Assembly: GCF_001949145.1 (NCBI RefSeq)
Contig: NW_019091458.1
Location: 210,857-274,856 of the forward strand
Direction of reading: 5' to 3'
DNA from: Acanthaster planci
Lineage: Eukaryota; Echinodermata; Asteroidea; Valvatida; Acanthasteridae
Length of the DNA stretch: 64,000 nucleotides
In this document: positions 25,918 to 38,460 of the stretch, piece by piece
Position numbering within the stretch: the stretch's first letter is position 1
Layout of the letters: each line of letters opens with the position of its first letter
Notes under the pieces: generated by a model
The model's database searches: none
What the model saw: the letters and a program-made list of their open reading frames with translations, nothing else
Told to the model about the DNA's origin: nothing
Position numbers and translations under genes: made by a program

Positions 25918-26352
25918 AATGACCCGGCTCGAGTCCAACTCGAGTCCCAATATTTGGCGACTCGACTCAACTCGAGTCCCGACGGGTAATAGTTCAATTC
26001 TCTGCGACCAAATGACTAGATTCGACTCGAATCTCTCATGGAGACTCAACTCGAATACAAGCTTATAAGATTTGGGTCTCAAAAAATTTAAACCCAAATT
26101 TTAGTTGGCTCGATACCTGTCACTCTAATTTATTTTCAGTATGTCTAAATAAAAATAATAATACCCAAAATGACTTACATGTAGTTGTGTTTTTATTTTA
26201 TTTTGTTCAGATATTTGTGACTCGAGCTCGGTACTTGACTCAACTCGACTACACTAAGTGACTTGACTCAACTCGACTCGACTTCTTGACCTAATGACTC
26301 GACTCGAGTCACAATGTTAAAATGAGTCGACTCGGGTCACCAAATTTAGTGA
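25918..26352. repeat. ACTCGACTCGAGTC low-complexity / repeat patch
   Basis: Many overlapping copies of GACTCGA, ACTCGAGTC and GACTTGACTCAACTCGACT, with an unrelated AT-rich middle (about 26080-26215). Motifs face both ways, so the two ends are roughly inverted. This looks like a satellite-like or transposon-derived unit. No protein is implied. Confidence 0.65.
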
Positions 26353-26688
26353 CTCGTTACAATACTGTCCAGACCCCAACTGATTAGTGGGTCACTGTGG
26401 TATAAATTTCAAAAACAGCGAGGAGCCATTTTTCTCTTCTCCAAATTCTGAGCTGGGGTAAACGGGAACTCGCATCGAGTTGAAAATTTCCTGCTATACA
26501 TGCAAGCCAAGCAAAGGTATGAATGACACACTGAACATTGTGTCTGAGGGCTTTTCAAGAGGCCACTTCATGTGTTTGAAGAGAGGGCATATATTATAAA
26601 CTAATCTGAGAAGAAGTCACGACTGATCGCAAGCCAGTCCTAAAACCCGACGTGCATTTGGCACATACTTCGGTGGCACAACGCTCAC

Positions 26689-26864
26689 GGACAGGTGGTA
26701 TGCGCGCGTTGCATACCTCTTTGACCAATCGGTTGTCTTGATTTGCCAAACGCACGCGCGCGTCAAGCTGAAGAATGTGCGTGTGAGTGCTATGCCACCG
26801 CAGTCATGCATGTCTAATGGTTAGTCGATTGGTCGAAGAGGTATGTGACGCGTACCACCTGTCC
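26689..26864. mobile_element. Foldback/MITE-like element with arms of about 43 bp
   Basis: The left arm begins GGACAGGTGGTATGCG and continues through CATACCTCTTTGACCAATCG. The right arm (about 26821-26864) is its inverted complement, ending CGTACCACCTGTCC. The arms differ by a handful of substitutions. No clear target-site duplication and no transposase. It lies in the gene-poor region. Confidence 0.7.
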
Positions 26865-28119
26865 ATGGGAGTTAATATATCACCGCAGCGCATTGCTTCT
26901 AATTCTGGTCGCCGAATTAATCTATAGAATTTGTTCCAACCCAAAATAGGATTATCCTTTGAATCGTTTGTGATTCGCATTTGTTATCCCCCCCCCCTTT
27001 TGAGGTGGGGGCATGTGCTATTGAATATCCCCCACACACTTTTTGTGATGAGCAAAAAAATAAAGCAGGTTGTGATGAATTCTTAGGATTTCCCAACGAC
27101 TAAAATGTTGGCAATATCACTGAAAAGGGGAAACAAGATAACATAAATATGCCATTTTCGCGGAAGATTCTGTATGAATTTGATACACATAAAACTTTGT
27201 CATTAACATCGCCCCCTATACAGTGTATATAGTGTAATTCCTCCCCCTACTTTTCAAACTGCCATGGTCAGGTGAGTCATCCCTTCCCACATCGACCCCT
27301 CCACCCCAATTTCCCACACAGATTTACGCCACTGCTAGTGGGGACCTACAACCGCCATTAAAACCATGTGGTATGAGAAGGTGGTAAAATTGAATTCACT
27401 CTCGAAATCCTACCTCTAGAAGTGCGCTGGGGCATTTTTGGACTTCGAGGCTGCGGCTGACCAAGAATTGGTGTGGCTGGACACAAAGTGATAAAAATAC
27501 GGGGAAAAAACACATGTGGTGAAATCCTCTTGAAACAAATGTTTATGGTAGTTGGATAATGTAAGTTAGAAAAAAGTCTTAAAACGTCAACGATAACTTT
27601 AATTTTATGATAAAGTACAATGTCATGAAATGTAATAACGAATGGACCCTTAGCCCTGCGTTTGTGCCGGATTCAATCTTTCAGATCGTGCGCCACGGGA
27701 CCCCATTTTGGGATTTACATTTGAGACCCCTCTTGCCACGTTCAGTTAAGAGTTTCACAGGAATCCTCATTAATGAAGCCAGAATATCCCGCATTCACGT
27801 TGTTGATTTCATTGCCGTATGGTGCTGATGCTTAATTGTGATTTCTAACTTTGACATGACCAGCTAAACTGCTGTGAAGGCTTGATGGTCGGGTATAGAA
27901 TATACCTTCGCTCTCCTGTTCTTTGTCGCTGTAATCCTTACCGCTGAAGCAGCAACCCATGCTTCACGGCTGCATGGTACGATCGATTGGAGAAGCAGTC
28001 TGCGTGTAAGGACAAGAAAATCACCTCTCAGATTAACTAACCAAACTAAAAAATAGCTATGACAATGCATCGTTTGATTCAGCTAAGACTTAAAAAATAA
28101 ACTGTGGTGGTGACTGTGA

Positions 28120-28241
28120 CTTTTCACGTTGGTTCATTAGATGTTTTAAATTTGGCACAGGTGCTATTTTTAACACGTCACAAAAGAAATGTTACTATTT
28201 AACACATTTTCGCGGGGGGTGGGAAAACCTGGGCTTGCTTG
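28120..28241 (+). repeat. Dispersed repeat B, copy 1
   Basis: Shares TTTTAAATTTGGCACAGG, CACAAAAGAAAT, TTACTATTTAACACATTTTC and AACCTGGGCTTGCTT in order with 29469-29586. Same orientation. Probably a fragment of an unknown interspersed repeat. Confidence 0.75.
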
Positions 28242-29468
28242 TGCAGCCCGACTGGCCACCATCTTGTTTTCACGTAGATGGGAAAAAAATCCAGGCCCCA
28301 TAATGTGGTTTAAAATGGTGACTGCGATCGTGTCTCTGAGGAGCTTCTTTAAAATTTATACATGAACTGTAGCCCGACAGAGATTTGAAGATTCTGATCT
28401 AAAGAGGTAGTTTGTTTACGGTTAAAAATAGGGCTTTTTCACAAGACAACATGCGCCTCTACACAAACTTTTTCTCATATTCTGCATGGCACCAGAGTAA
28501 TCAGGCGACCATCGTGTGAAATTCAAAAAGGCTTACTTGAACTTGTTAGTTTCTTCGGTATCCAACTGCAGGGCTCGGTATTCGGGAGCTTGATATATTG
28601 AAAGCTCTGTTGGCACCGGGACAGTAACACATATAGTTATAGGTAATAGAAAAATGACGTCAACCTGTCACTTGATCCCTATTTATTTTAAGCACTGTAA
28701 AATATCCTTTATTTTTACATAGGTTTTTTTCATACACGCGGAAACTAGACTAGACGAGTTAATGAAACCGATCACGTGAGCATTGCACGCATCCGCGCGT
28801 CGGTGAGTACCATGTGCATTGCCTTGATATTGCAGTGTCCAAGCAAGTGTTCAGGAACCGGGGGAGATTATCTGGGTATTAATGTATTATATGCTAGTTG
28901 CCTTGGGGAAATGACCTAAATGTGTGCAAGTTAAAAAATCAGTAGTTTCGAAGGCAAAGAGAAAGATGGGGGTAAACTTTCGAACATGAAGCTTAAGTAC
29001 TGTTAACAAGTATGAACAACGGGTTGTGCGGGGTTTTTTACGTTCCGTCAGCTGGGAGTGAGCCCACCCTCCAAATCTCAGCTAAGTAAAGATGGGCTTT
29101 CTGAAATCATGTACACATTAAAAGACATACAGTGCTGAGTAAAATATAATTTGCTTCCAAGTAAATGATAAATTCTCCAGTCACTTTAACTCATACTACA
29201 AACAGGGCGGTCGGTGAAAGCGTATTCGCGGCCGTATATACTAAAAAATAGACCGATCGAGGGCACTATTTTGTGTGGGCTGAAATCGTAGCTTCACTGC
29301 AACTGGAGGTCCGTTCTCACGGCATCATGAAGTCGTGCTGTAGGTCAATACGAAGGTGCTGAATTCAAATCTGCCTGTTGCCATCTCGTCGGACTGCTCC
29401 CAATGTCACCACAAGAGGGCGCTATTCCAATTTTGCTCATTTTTGGTCAAAAACAGTATTTTGCGCAT

Positions 29469-29586
29469 AGTTTTCACATTTGTGCATGAAATGCTTTTAA
29501 ATTTGGCACAGGTGCTATTTGTAGCACTCCACAAAAGAAATATTACTATTTAACACATTTTCACCGGGGGGAACCTGGGCTTGCTT
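29469..29586 (+). repeat. Dispersed repeat B, copy 2
   Basis: Partner of 28120-28241, about 1.35 kb away in direct orientation, with the same block order and similar length. The resemblance ends after GGGCTTGCTT. Confidence 0.75.
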
Positions 29587-32500
29587 CCACTGATATTGCC
29601 ACGGTGACCCCATAACACCATTCCTTCCTTTTTTTCTGACCCTTTTATGTTGATGCTCAGTCGAAGTTTAGTATGTCTGTTTACATTCATAGCTGGTTTC
29701 GATAACACACTGTGTATGGAGCAGAGTGAATATCCGCCCCCAACATAACAGGAATTAATACGACAAACACAATGTATAGTCTCATGACACGAGTGAATTA
29801 ACTGGGAAGTTGCTTGCCGTTGAGGGACCTGTCGTGATGAAAAGAACTGGGAACGAACCTTATGCAACCCGGTATTGTTCAGAAATTAAGAACAAAATAG
29901 AGATTTTTCCTCTTTTGATAAATCTTATTTTTCAAAAAGTGCATTTTACATGAAAACATTTTCCATGCTTTTCCGGAATAATAAGGGCACTGTGCTATGT
30001 CGTTTTATATCTCACGAAGAGAACATTCGTTTCGGGGGTTTTCCGTTCACGTTGCGAACTCTGCATTTGTCCATTAAAATATTTGTGGAAGAACAAACCT
30101 TCCATTATTGAAATAATAACAAATTTTAAAATGGAGTTGAATGGGAAACAAAGATGAATTTGCAAAGATTGCATCAATTTTGTTGCATGAACCCTTTAAA
30201 GGCAAGAGCCAATGCGATTGTTGTCACATGAATCTGCGCGTTGTTCATGCACGTGATGCTCATTGCTTCATTCGGGGAACTGTCACGTGCCTAGTAGGCT
30301 ATGCCTAGAGTGGTCGGCCGCGTTTAGTTTCACACGGATTAGATCGGGATCACGATCGGTGATCCGTCATTGGTTTACGGACACCAAAGCCCGCCTACGT
30401 AAAAACCTAAACTTCAATTACGTGTCTCCTTGAAAAAAATGCCTGCCGCCATTCAGAAAAAAAATCATAGTTGGGCTACCGACTGGGAGCGGATGAACTT
30501 GTATTTAGGTTGTTTTCATGTTAAGATTTCAAATGTGTGCGGTCACTGAGTGGTACATACATCCGATGGGGACATGTCTGTCGTGCACCTACCCCAGTTA
30601 CCGTCACTGCACCAACTCTTCAACAAACTAAAAATCCTCAGAAAGGAGGGTCTCCAAAACTTATATTTGAATGTGATCACCAATACGAACTTCCCACGAA
30701 ATTCCTTGAGTCAATATACAGTAGATGCATTTCATCAACACTGTGTCGAAGACTATTAAGAGTCCCCAATCGGTTTAGTGGCCACCTAGCCTCCCTCTTA
30801 CAGAGAGGCACGCTGAAACATGGCCCGATTTAGGGTAACAGAGCTGACACACATGCCTCCTTTACGTAAATATTGACTGTGGTTACTAACGCTTTGTTCC
30901 TCGATAGTTTGCTGACCCCGTGCGTCAAAGACACGATCAGCCGTCTATAGGAGAGCAGGCAGGCTGCATTTCAAAGAGTGACTCTCGAGTGAAACTCCCT
31001 CGATTGAAATTACGGACAAAACGAATTCGAGTGAAACTTAATAATCAATCGAAATAGATGAGATTTCACGCGTTTTCACAAGAAGAGGTTCTTTTTCAAA
31101 CTGGTTCACTCTAAAAGTTTCGTCCCAACGGTTTCACTCTTCAATTAAGACTTAGTTTTCGGATCATGATTGGGGAGAGTCTTGGCAACTGAATTTGAGT
31201 GGTCAACTTTTTTTGTGTCCTCAGGAGAGGACGGCCAGAGCATCCTGGGCGAAACGTCGAGTCAATTCTCACCGGTTCTTCTCAGAACCACGCCTCTTCT
31301 GAAGAGAGAGCTTCCATGGTGTACCCGCAAACCTACAGCTCACGTAACTTCCATCATGAAAAGCTTCAAATCTTACTCAACTTGTGTGTGCTTCAAGTGT
31401 AACTGTCATACGAATGTCTTCAGCCAGAAATGTACATCACGGACGTTTTTCAAGTTTTGCTTGAGGCCAGTGAAAACATGGAGCTTATGAGGTACCGAGT
31501 TTTTTGCTAGCAAATGATAAATTAGAATTGCACCATTACACTATACTAAGGTCGTGTTGACATGTGACAAACATCCTATCTGAAGGTCGGCGCATTTTAC
31601 TACATGATGACCCTTGATGTCATCTGGCAAACCGACGACTAATAAGTGAAAGAGCAATACAGACCTATCATTCACCGCGGTAACAAGGGGGTTTGAGTAC
31701 TCACACGTGCTATACGAATGACTGCGCATTATACAGATTTAAGCATAGTCCACACAAAGCAACTGAATAGGCACTCAACAGAATTTGAAACTTACTCTGA
31801 TAAACAGCAGTCCGCGCAGTAACTCAGTTCAGAAATGCGTACTGTCAGCCAAATCCTTGACTAATGACGTGTGCACGTGATTTCGAGTGAACCCTTCACA
31901 ACAGTGGCAAACCTACCCGACAGTGTTGTTTCATGCGCGTCACCAACGTACGTAGAACTCAGTTCATGGTTGATTCGAAGAAGTTAACCTGATTTACTAG
32001 ACTGGGACGGGTTATGGTTCACGTGCTCGATGGGTCAAAGTACAAGGATGTGACAATACCGTGTCGCTAAATCCTAATTACAATGCGAATTACATGCCTG
32101 CAGCACACCCACTTGCCACAAGACCGTGCAGTATTATTTTGGCAGGGAAAGGGAGAAGTCTTGGCTGAGGGGTGTATATTGGGGAAAAAAGTTGGATGTC
32201 CACCCCGTTTGTCCCCTCAAGTAAAAAAAAAAAGAACTACCCCATAAGATACAGTTTTGACACTGTTCCCGCATGGAAAGCTACGGCTTGAACAAAACTC
32301 TGATTTTCATCCATGACACTTCGTTGTATGTTTATGAGTTCATGAATTGTTGTATTTTGAGTTTTATTGGGAACACAATACCAAACCGCGGCGTTTTGTT
32401 TTTGGGTACTCACCATAACACAGGCGAGCGTTTATCCGGTTCGTAAGTGTGACGTCTCTTCAGTTTAAACCACGCCTACTGCACACGTGCATTGCACATA

Positions 32501-32663
32501 GGGTTATATGCATTGATCGCCGTTTACATGGAACCATGGAACCAGAAGTTAACGCACACCTTCAGCGATTGTCCAATGAGAGCCTTCAAATCGTGGCGCG
32601 TTTGACTTTGTGACGAAGTCACCTACGAACCGGATAGAGTACCGAAGTATGACGTCATTTAGT

Positions 32664-32876
32664 GGTTGTCGTACGACGCGACGCATGACAGCACGACGCA
32701 ACTGGCAACGGAAGGGGCGACGTTTAGGCAGAAAAAAATAAATGCAACAAGGAAAGGACCTAAGACGGTACGGACGGCACGACGCGACGCGCGACGCGAA
32801 GCGTCGTGTGGCTCGACCCGACGGAACGACGCAAGGGAGCCGTCGTGCCGTCGCGTCGTCTGGTTGCGTCGCCTGG
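32664..32876. mobile_element. CGACG-rich inverted-repeat element
   Basis: GC- and CpG-rich island in otherwise AT-rich DNA. The left end contains ACGACGCGACG followed by GCACGACG. The inverted complement of the right end gives the same series (ACGACGCGACGGCACGACG). The middle includes a second inverted pair around 32775-32815. This suggests a MITE or foldback element. Overlapping arginine-rich open frames on both strands are by-products of the composition. Confidence 0.5.
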
Positions 32877-33796
32877 AGGGAGGCAAGAGAGAGAGAGCAA
32901 TGTTTGTCGTAAATAGTACACCATACTCTATTCGATTGTACAAATTTGTACAAATTCAGCATGCAGGCAACACAAGCCCGTTACCCATCAAAGTGCGGTT
33001 ATGCCCGCTGCCTGCCATCCAGTTTTCTCCTATACTTGCTCATACAGAATAAGAGGAACCAAACGAAGGGGTAGAACTGAGGAATAGATGCTGACTTTTG
33101 GCGCTTGTAAGTACTGTTTTTACCCCCTCTGAACTTCCATCTCGTAACCAATTAAAAGCACTTTCAAACTTCCTCTTTTCCCCTTTTTTATAGAGAATAA
33201 TTACCTTTGCAAGCTTCTAACCTATGGACCTGTAACTAGTAATGCATCTCCAGGTAGATCTTTGTTCGGCATAAAAAACTTAATGACTTGGGACAAAACT
33301 TTGCGTCTCCACGTGGTTCGTATTCCAACCTGACCTGTATTTGTGTGTCAGCCTGCAAACTCAGGGAAGCTCCTGCAACGTGTTAAAACCAATAGCGCTT
33401 ACCGGGTGGATGGTGAGGCACTCCACATCTCTTATTAACATTATGCCTTCATTCTCTATATCGATGTTTTTGAGTCTGGATCAATTTGAAAACGCGTGTC
33501 CTCATTTGTATTTCGGTGCTTCCGAGATTAGCTCAGTTTGGAATTCGCGTCCACAGTACAAAATCCCCATTTAAACTCCTTTGCTTAGGCAAATATTCGC
33601 AACTTCACGATGCGCATGGCCCCGATGTTGTACCAAAACCCGTGTCATAGACGTTTCCGTGATTCATATACATGTAATGCGATAATTACAATACCCAAAT
33701 TTCAAAAACAGTAATTAAGAATTCTGTCAGCGCCGATGACAATAAATGAAACATACGAAAATATTCTTTGCACACGCTGAAGTTCCATTAAGGTAA

Positions 33797-33880
33797 AGAC
33801 GGTATTAAAATTCATAGCGTCTAAAAGCCTATACTAGAGCAACCACTAACAAATAGGCCTGTAAGAAATGTCAGAAAACG
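33797..33880 (+). repeat. Upstream part of the duplicated lectin block, copy 1
   Basis: GACGGTATTAAAATTCATAG and TCTAAAAGCCT correspond to GACGGCATTAAAATTTGTTG and TCTAAAAGTCT at 38374-38430. The segments lie 607 bp and 679 bp upstream of the two lectin start codons, so the tandem duplication took flanking, presumably regulatory, DNA with it. Confidence 0.65.
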
Positions 33881-34403
33881 CATGACTATAACGTCTCCTT
33901 GAATAAATAACTGGATAAATATTTGACTGCCCCCAGTCTTTGAAATGTTGACTTGAATAAGTTTGTCCTTCACAGTACCGCTTTCGCTGAAAACGTATCG
34001 ATTTTTGCACCGCTTCACACTTGACACCATGGGTGTATCCGTTTCCATGCCAACGCTAAAAGTCCTTGTGGTGTTGAACCTATCAACGTCTGCAGTTACT
34101 TTACAATAAACGCTCTTCGGTCTTCAGTCAAAGTAGTCACATAGCGCGAACACTTGGAAACGTGCGCATGCACACAGTATACGGTGTCAACTCCGAGGGC
34201 AGTTCGGTTTCTTGGACTGTGGCATCTTTGGGACTGAAAAGATTCTGAACTGGTCGTGGTCTTCTCTGCCGGTGAGCTCACCTCAGTCAGAAACAACATT
34301 TAAGAGGGCTGGTAGAAGTATCTGATGTTGACAAGGCCTCTAAGGGCTGTGAGAATCGGGTACAATTCGTCATAGACTTGTGCGTTCCAAAATATTTCTG
34401 AAC

Positions 34404-35153
34404 ATGCGCTGTTTTGATGATACTAAAGTTTTCATATTTCTCCTGATGACGTGTCTGATTCCAAATACTTTTGGCGAAAAAAACTGCCCTAAAGGATGGG
34501 CCCAACACTCTAACTCCTGTTACATGGTAATTACCACACCAAGAGTAAGTTGGTCCGATGCCAGAGTTCTCTGCCGACAAGCCGGCGGGGAGTTGGCACT
34601 GCCCGTCACGGAGCAGGAGACCAAGTTTCTGTGGTCCATGTTCCGAGCACAGAATCTAACCAAAGACGAATACAGCCTGAATGGCGGTTTGTGGATGGGT
34701 TGCCGGCGAGCTGGGGCCGTCTGGGGATGCACCCAAACGCCTACGCTGCAGTTCGTGAGATGGTGGCAGGACGGCCAGCCGGACGGGTCGGACGACTGCC
34801 TAGTGATGTGGCGCCGCGCGGTCAAGTGGGCCGACGTCTCCTGCGACAAGCAGAGGTTCACCGCCTGCCAGCTTCTCCCGGGAAAGTGTGCACGCCGCCA
34901 GCGATGTCTGCTGGCACACTCGGGTCTTCAACGGCTCGGCTGCCTGATGAACCACGTCCTGAAGGAGGTAACCGTCGTGAACCCGTTGCAGTGCTGCACG
35001 GCGTGTTACGACAACCCCCGGTGCCACTCGTTCAACCTCCAAGGAAGCACTTGTCAGCTCAACATAGCCCAGCGCTCCAACCCCATCCTTAAAGAAGATA
35101 ATTTCATGGTGACAAACGACTCATGTGCTTACTATGAGATTGAGAAGGACTGA
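34404..35153 (+). CDS. Secreted C-type lectin domain plus PAN/apple protein, paralogue 1
   Basis: Single-exon frame of 249 aa starting at ATG 34404; the open frame extends further 5' but has no earlier ATG before the signal sequence. Residues 1-24 form a signal peptide (VFIFLLMTCLIPNTFG). Residues 28-155 form a long-form C-type lectin domain with the C28/C39 pair, C57, C132, C147 and C155, plus an additional C100/C109 pair. The sugar-binding loop reads GQPDG with D131-C132, and WAD stands where WND is usual. QPD is typical of galactose-type lectins, so galactose/GalNAc-like specificity is predicted, not shown. Residues about 180-244 form a PAN/apple module (CLMNH...CCTAC...C...C...C). N-glycosylation sequons at N84 and near the C-terminus. 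The product is probably secreted, acting in recognition or adhesion. No intron is visible in the coding part. Its sister gene lies 3.9 kb downstream. Confidence 0.88.
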   Translation: MRCFDDTKVFIFLLMTCLIPNTFGEKNCPKGWAQHSNSCYMVITTPRVSWSDARVLCRQAGGELALPVTEQETKFLWSMFRAQNLTKDEYSLNGGLWMGCRRAGAVWGCTQTPTLQFVRWWQDGQPDGSDDCLVMWRRAVKWADVSCDKQRFTACQLLPGKCARRQRCLLAHSGLQRLGCLMNHVLKEVTVVNPLQCCTACYDNPRCHSFNLQGSTCQLNIAQRSNPILKEDNFMVTNDSCAYYEIEKD

Positions 35154-38100
35154 TGTTTGAAAAAAGGAGACCACTGTTGCGATGACTTGGAAAGATTTTC
35201 TTTAAAATGAACTTTTGGGGGGCTGATTGACTGGCTGACTGTCTTATTTTGGTCAGAACCCCCTCCCCCAAGGAGGGCAGTGTAGACGGATATAGACAAA
35301 CCTCGAAAACTTTAGTTACGCTTTTACCAGTTTGGCATGGATTTGGGGATCTTTGGATTACTGAGTACCTCCGAACCCTGCAACATCTAAGTACAGGGCG
35401 CTGGGGAAGACAGTGAAACGCTTTTTACCAAATTCTGTAAAGGAAATAGGCCTACGTCACAACTACAGACGCGTAAAGCATGGAGGGTTACTTGCCGTCT
35501 TTATCCGATACCCATGCATGTAAATGTACATTTCAATGCACATGTGCAGTAGTAAGGCGTCTTTCATAAAGTACATTTTTAGTGCGTTGCGTCCACGATG
35601 CGTTCATGCGTTTCACTTTACAGACATAAAAACCGACTCCATTAACATAACACACGTGTGCGTTGCGTTCGGCCAGGAGTGATTTTGACCAACACGGAAC
35701 CCGTAGCCGATGTGTTGATGCATATTTGGAAAGGTCCGTTTAATTCCTTGCTCTATGGTGTAACTGTGCGAATGAAATCTATCTAATGAGTGCTCGACAA
35801 AAATAAGTCATTCATTTGCCCTTCCCAGCGTCCAAGGGTGATAGGGACAAACAAGGCCAATTCACTGACCAATTACGCTTCGCTTTATTGTGTTCTGACC
35901 AATCACGCTCGTGCTTTTTGTGCACATGCGTTGTACTGGAACATGCAGTGTTAAAAATGTTGGATTGGAGATCGAGACGAACCTGTGTACACTGAACTAA
36001 ACGAAATTGGCTTGACGCCCTGTGTGAACCCTGGAGGCTCATTTTATCAATTTTCTCAATCACCTTTGATTCTAGCTGTCACTTTTTCACTACTTTAACA
36101 TTAAAAGAAGTTCTGTATGAAGTTCTGATAACTTGTATGCATTTGTGAAATCTTTATTTGTAACATTTAAACCAAGGCAGTGATAACGTTTGGGTGTTTG
36201 CTTATTGAACCTGTCACTATTGGCCTTAAGAGTCTGAAAGTAAAGGATTTTACATTGGGCCGTCCTATCACGTTCGATGATTTCTGGAAAAATAATTCCT
36301 CACTGAAACTATCCCATTAAATGCTCAAGTTGGAATTTTACCTTTGTCTTCCTTAAGTAAATATTTTGGGAAAAGTGATCTCGAGATGGGGTAAAAAACG
36401 ATTTTTTAAAAGACCTTTCACGTCCGGCGATATCGTACCTAGCGCGCCATCAGGGGTCAACTTTCAGGCTCTTTAGCAATATCGAAGGGGCTGGGAACGA
36501 GGATGTTCAACAAAGTCCCAAAACTGTCCAGTCTGATTGCTGAGTTTATGACATAGGCCTAACCGTCGTTAACGAGGAACACGTTCCAAATAAATTGGTC
36601 CAAACATAATGAGATTTTATAGTTCCTATTTTTCCCGAGTTGCCTCACAATGCGAGAGGAAAAATCACAAATCTAATATTTTGGGGCCTATCCCTAACGC
36701 TTAAGTACGTAGCTGTACACTAGGCACAGTTTATACTCACCCACCTACCCTGTACACCTCCGCGTTCACTGAAAGATGTATCCGCAACCTGGTAGGAACC
36801 TGGTTGTTGCGAACGAGCCTTTTGGTGGCACTCTCCAGCCACTGAAGCTAGAATATATTACAACCAGAGACATATACATGTACACACACACAAACGTGTA
36901 TAACCCACAGTCACGTCAGGGTGTACCCCTGTAAATAGGCCAAAATCCCATCCGTTGAGCTCCTTAATAAAAGTTATACACTGAAAATATTTATATGAGA
37001 AATTTTTAGAGCCATTAAATTGATGAATTGAAGAAACACTGCACTGAACCTCTGGCCTGGACTTAAGGCTTCTAATTCTGAACGATTTGGATGCAATCGG
37101 GTCTGAAAGAGGCCTTATTTAGTCGTTTTGCAGAGGGGTGCTTTTTCGAAATGGCTAGTTTTCCAGGTTGGAAAATTTCCTTCCCTTTGGGGTGGTCTGT
37201 TCTGGGTGAGAATTTCTCATTTCTCAGTCATTGTTCAACCCACAAACAATTTAAAGGAAAATGAAGACTTGTTGAACATCATTTTTCTCTGCGGCCTGAA
37301 CGCCAGTGAGAGTTGTGAGTATTTAAAGATATATTTTGAAGTGTAAGGATTTACCATCGGTGTCTATAAGAATTCACTTACTGGGGTGCACTCGTCAGGA
37401 TGAAGCGCCATATCGTACAGCTGTGGTTGCAGGCGAGCAATAAACACGCCTACACGGAGCAAATTACGATTCGCACACTGTCCAACTCGCTGCGACGAGA
37501 GCATTTTGTTGTAAGTGGACTGAATGATTTGAAGAAACGAGGGGTGTCAGCTACCAGCACGCCTGTCAACTTGTATTTCTGAAAATATTGGTTGAAACAG
37601 GGCCCTCAAAATCGCTCTATTATGCATTGGATTGTAGGCATCGATTTTCAAAATGGCGACGGGCTTTATGACTATTTTACGGGTGATCATTCAGGAGAGA
37701 AATGTTCCAAAGTCCTCAATTAAGCCACTAAAAAGTGAAAAGAAAATGTGTATTTTTCCTTTTTTTAAATGGATGGAAAACTTAGCACTGTTATCTATGG
37801 CTGCTTATAAAGTAGTCTTCGACCCAGTAATCTTACCGATAACTATGATGGCCCTGGCGAGACGTCTGTGGAAATAACTGCCATGCCGCAAAGTTTATCC
37901 CAAATATCGTTGCAAACACTGCGAAAATATTTGCGATGTCGCATATTTTGTCGCCTACTTCGCTGTATAGTTTGCATATTCTACCGGGCAATTTGTCAAG
38001 AAAATACAGAGGGCTTTGAAGAGATTCTTGAGTCTCAGCATTCATTTTGTTAACATGTACATAATGGGAGAGTAGTCGGGTACCACCTGAGTCATATTGT

Positions 38101-38373
38101 TACCTACTTCTGCCTCTCCATGATCCAGTCATATACATTATTGTTAGGCCTATTGAAGCTTAATAAGACATTAGTTGTACATGTACTTTGCCGTACTTTT
38201 TCATTGGGCTTTTAAAGATGAAATCTCTTTATCTGCGCTGCCAAAGGATTTCCAGTTTGAGTGTGCAAGACATCTGTGTGAATTTGTCGCCATAGCTTGT
38301 CTTCTTAATTTATGAAGCGCTTTCACAAATAAAGAAAGACGATGAGTGAAAATAATATTGATCCATTTAGAAA
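35154..38373. other. Spacer between the two lectin genes
   Basis: Contains the 3' flank of paralogue 1 and no recognisable gene. The first canonical AATAAA downstream of paralogue 1 is far away (near 36588), so its polyadenylation site is unclear. Short open frames (for example 70 aa on the minus strand at 37833-38045) have no support. Confidence 0.5.
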
Positions 38374-38460
38374 GGACGGCATTAAAATTTGTTGCTTCTA
38401 AAAGTCTTGTAATAACGCTTAACGCAGCTTGTAAAAAGTAAAATTAGAAAAATCTGATAA
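38374..38460 (+). repeat. Upstream part of the duplicated lectin block, copy 2
   Basis: Counterpart of 33797-33880. Similarity continues weakly through TTAACGCAGCTTGTAA and is seen again just before the start codon (GATGCTGAGAAGGCCT versus GATGTTGACAAGGCCT, and TTTCTGAACATG in both). Confidence 0.65.

Larger units (their letters stand above)
23712..33796. other. Gene-poor region of about 10 kb
   Basis: No coding region with splice or domain support on either strand. It is rich in short repeats: the ACTCGAGTC patch (25918-26352), a foldback element (26689-26864), a CGACG-rich inverted element (32664-32876), one copy of a repeat shared with 40749-40932, and a repeat pair at 28120-28241 and 29469-29586. 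Open frames of 60-140 codons appear throughout, but several overlap these repeats and I do not call them genes. Confidence 0.55.

Noticed and set aside
31190-31320. Segment reading GEDGQSILGETSSQFSP, reminiscent of old retroelement tails
   Set aside because: Only a vague memory-based resemblance over a short stretch; no reverse transcriptase or endonuclease motif nearby.
32549-33052. Overlapping Arg-rich frames of 94-137 aa on both strands
   Set aside because: They are by-products of the CGACG-rich repeat; both strands are open for the same compositional reason.
34520-35092. Frames of 80-180 aa overlapping the first lectin gene in other frames
   Set aside because: The lectin frame has signal peptide, ordered cysteines and a conserved paralogue; the others are shadows of its GC-rich coding sequence.
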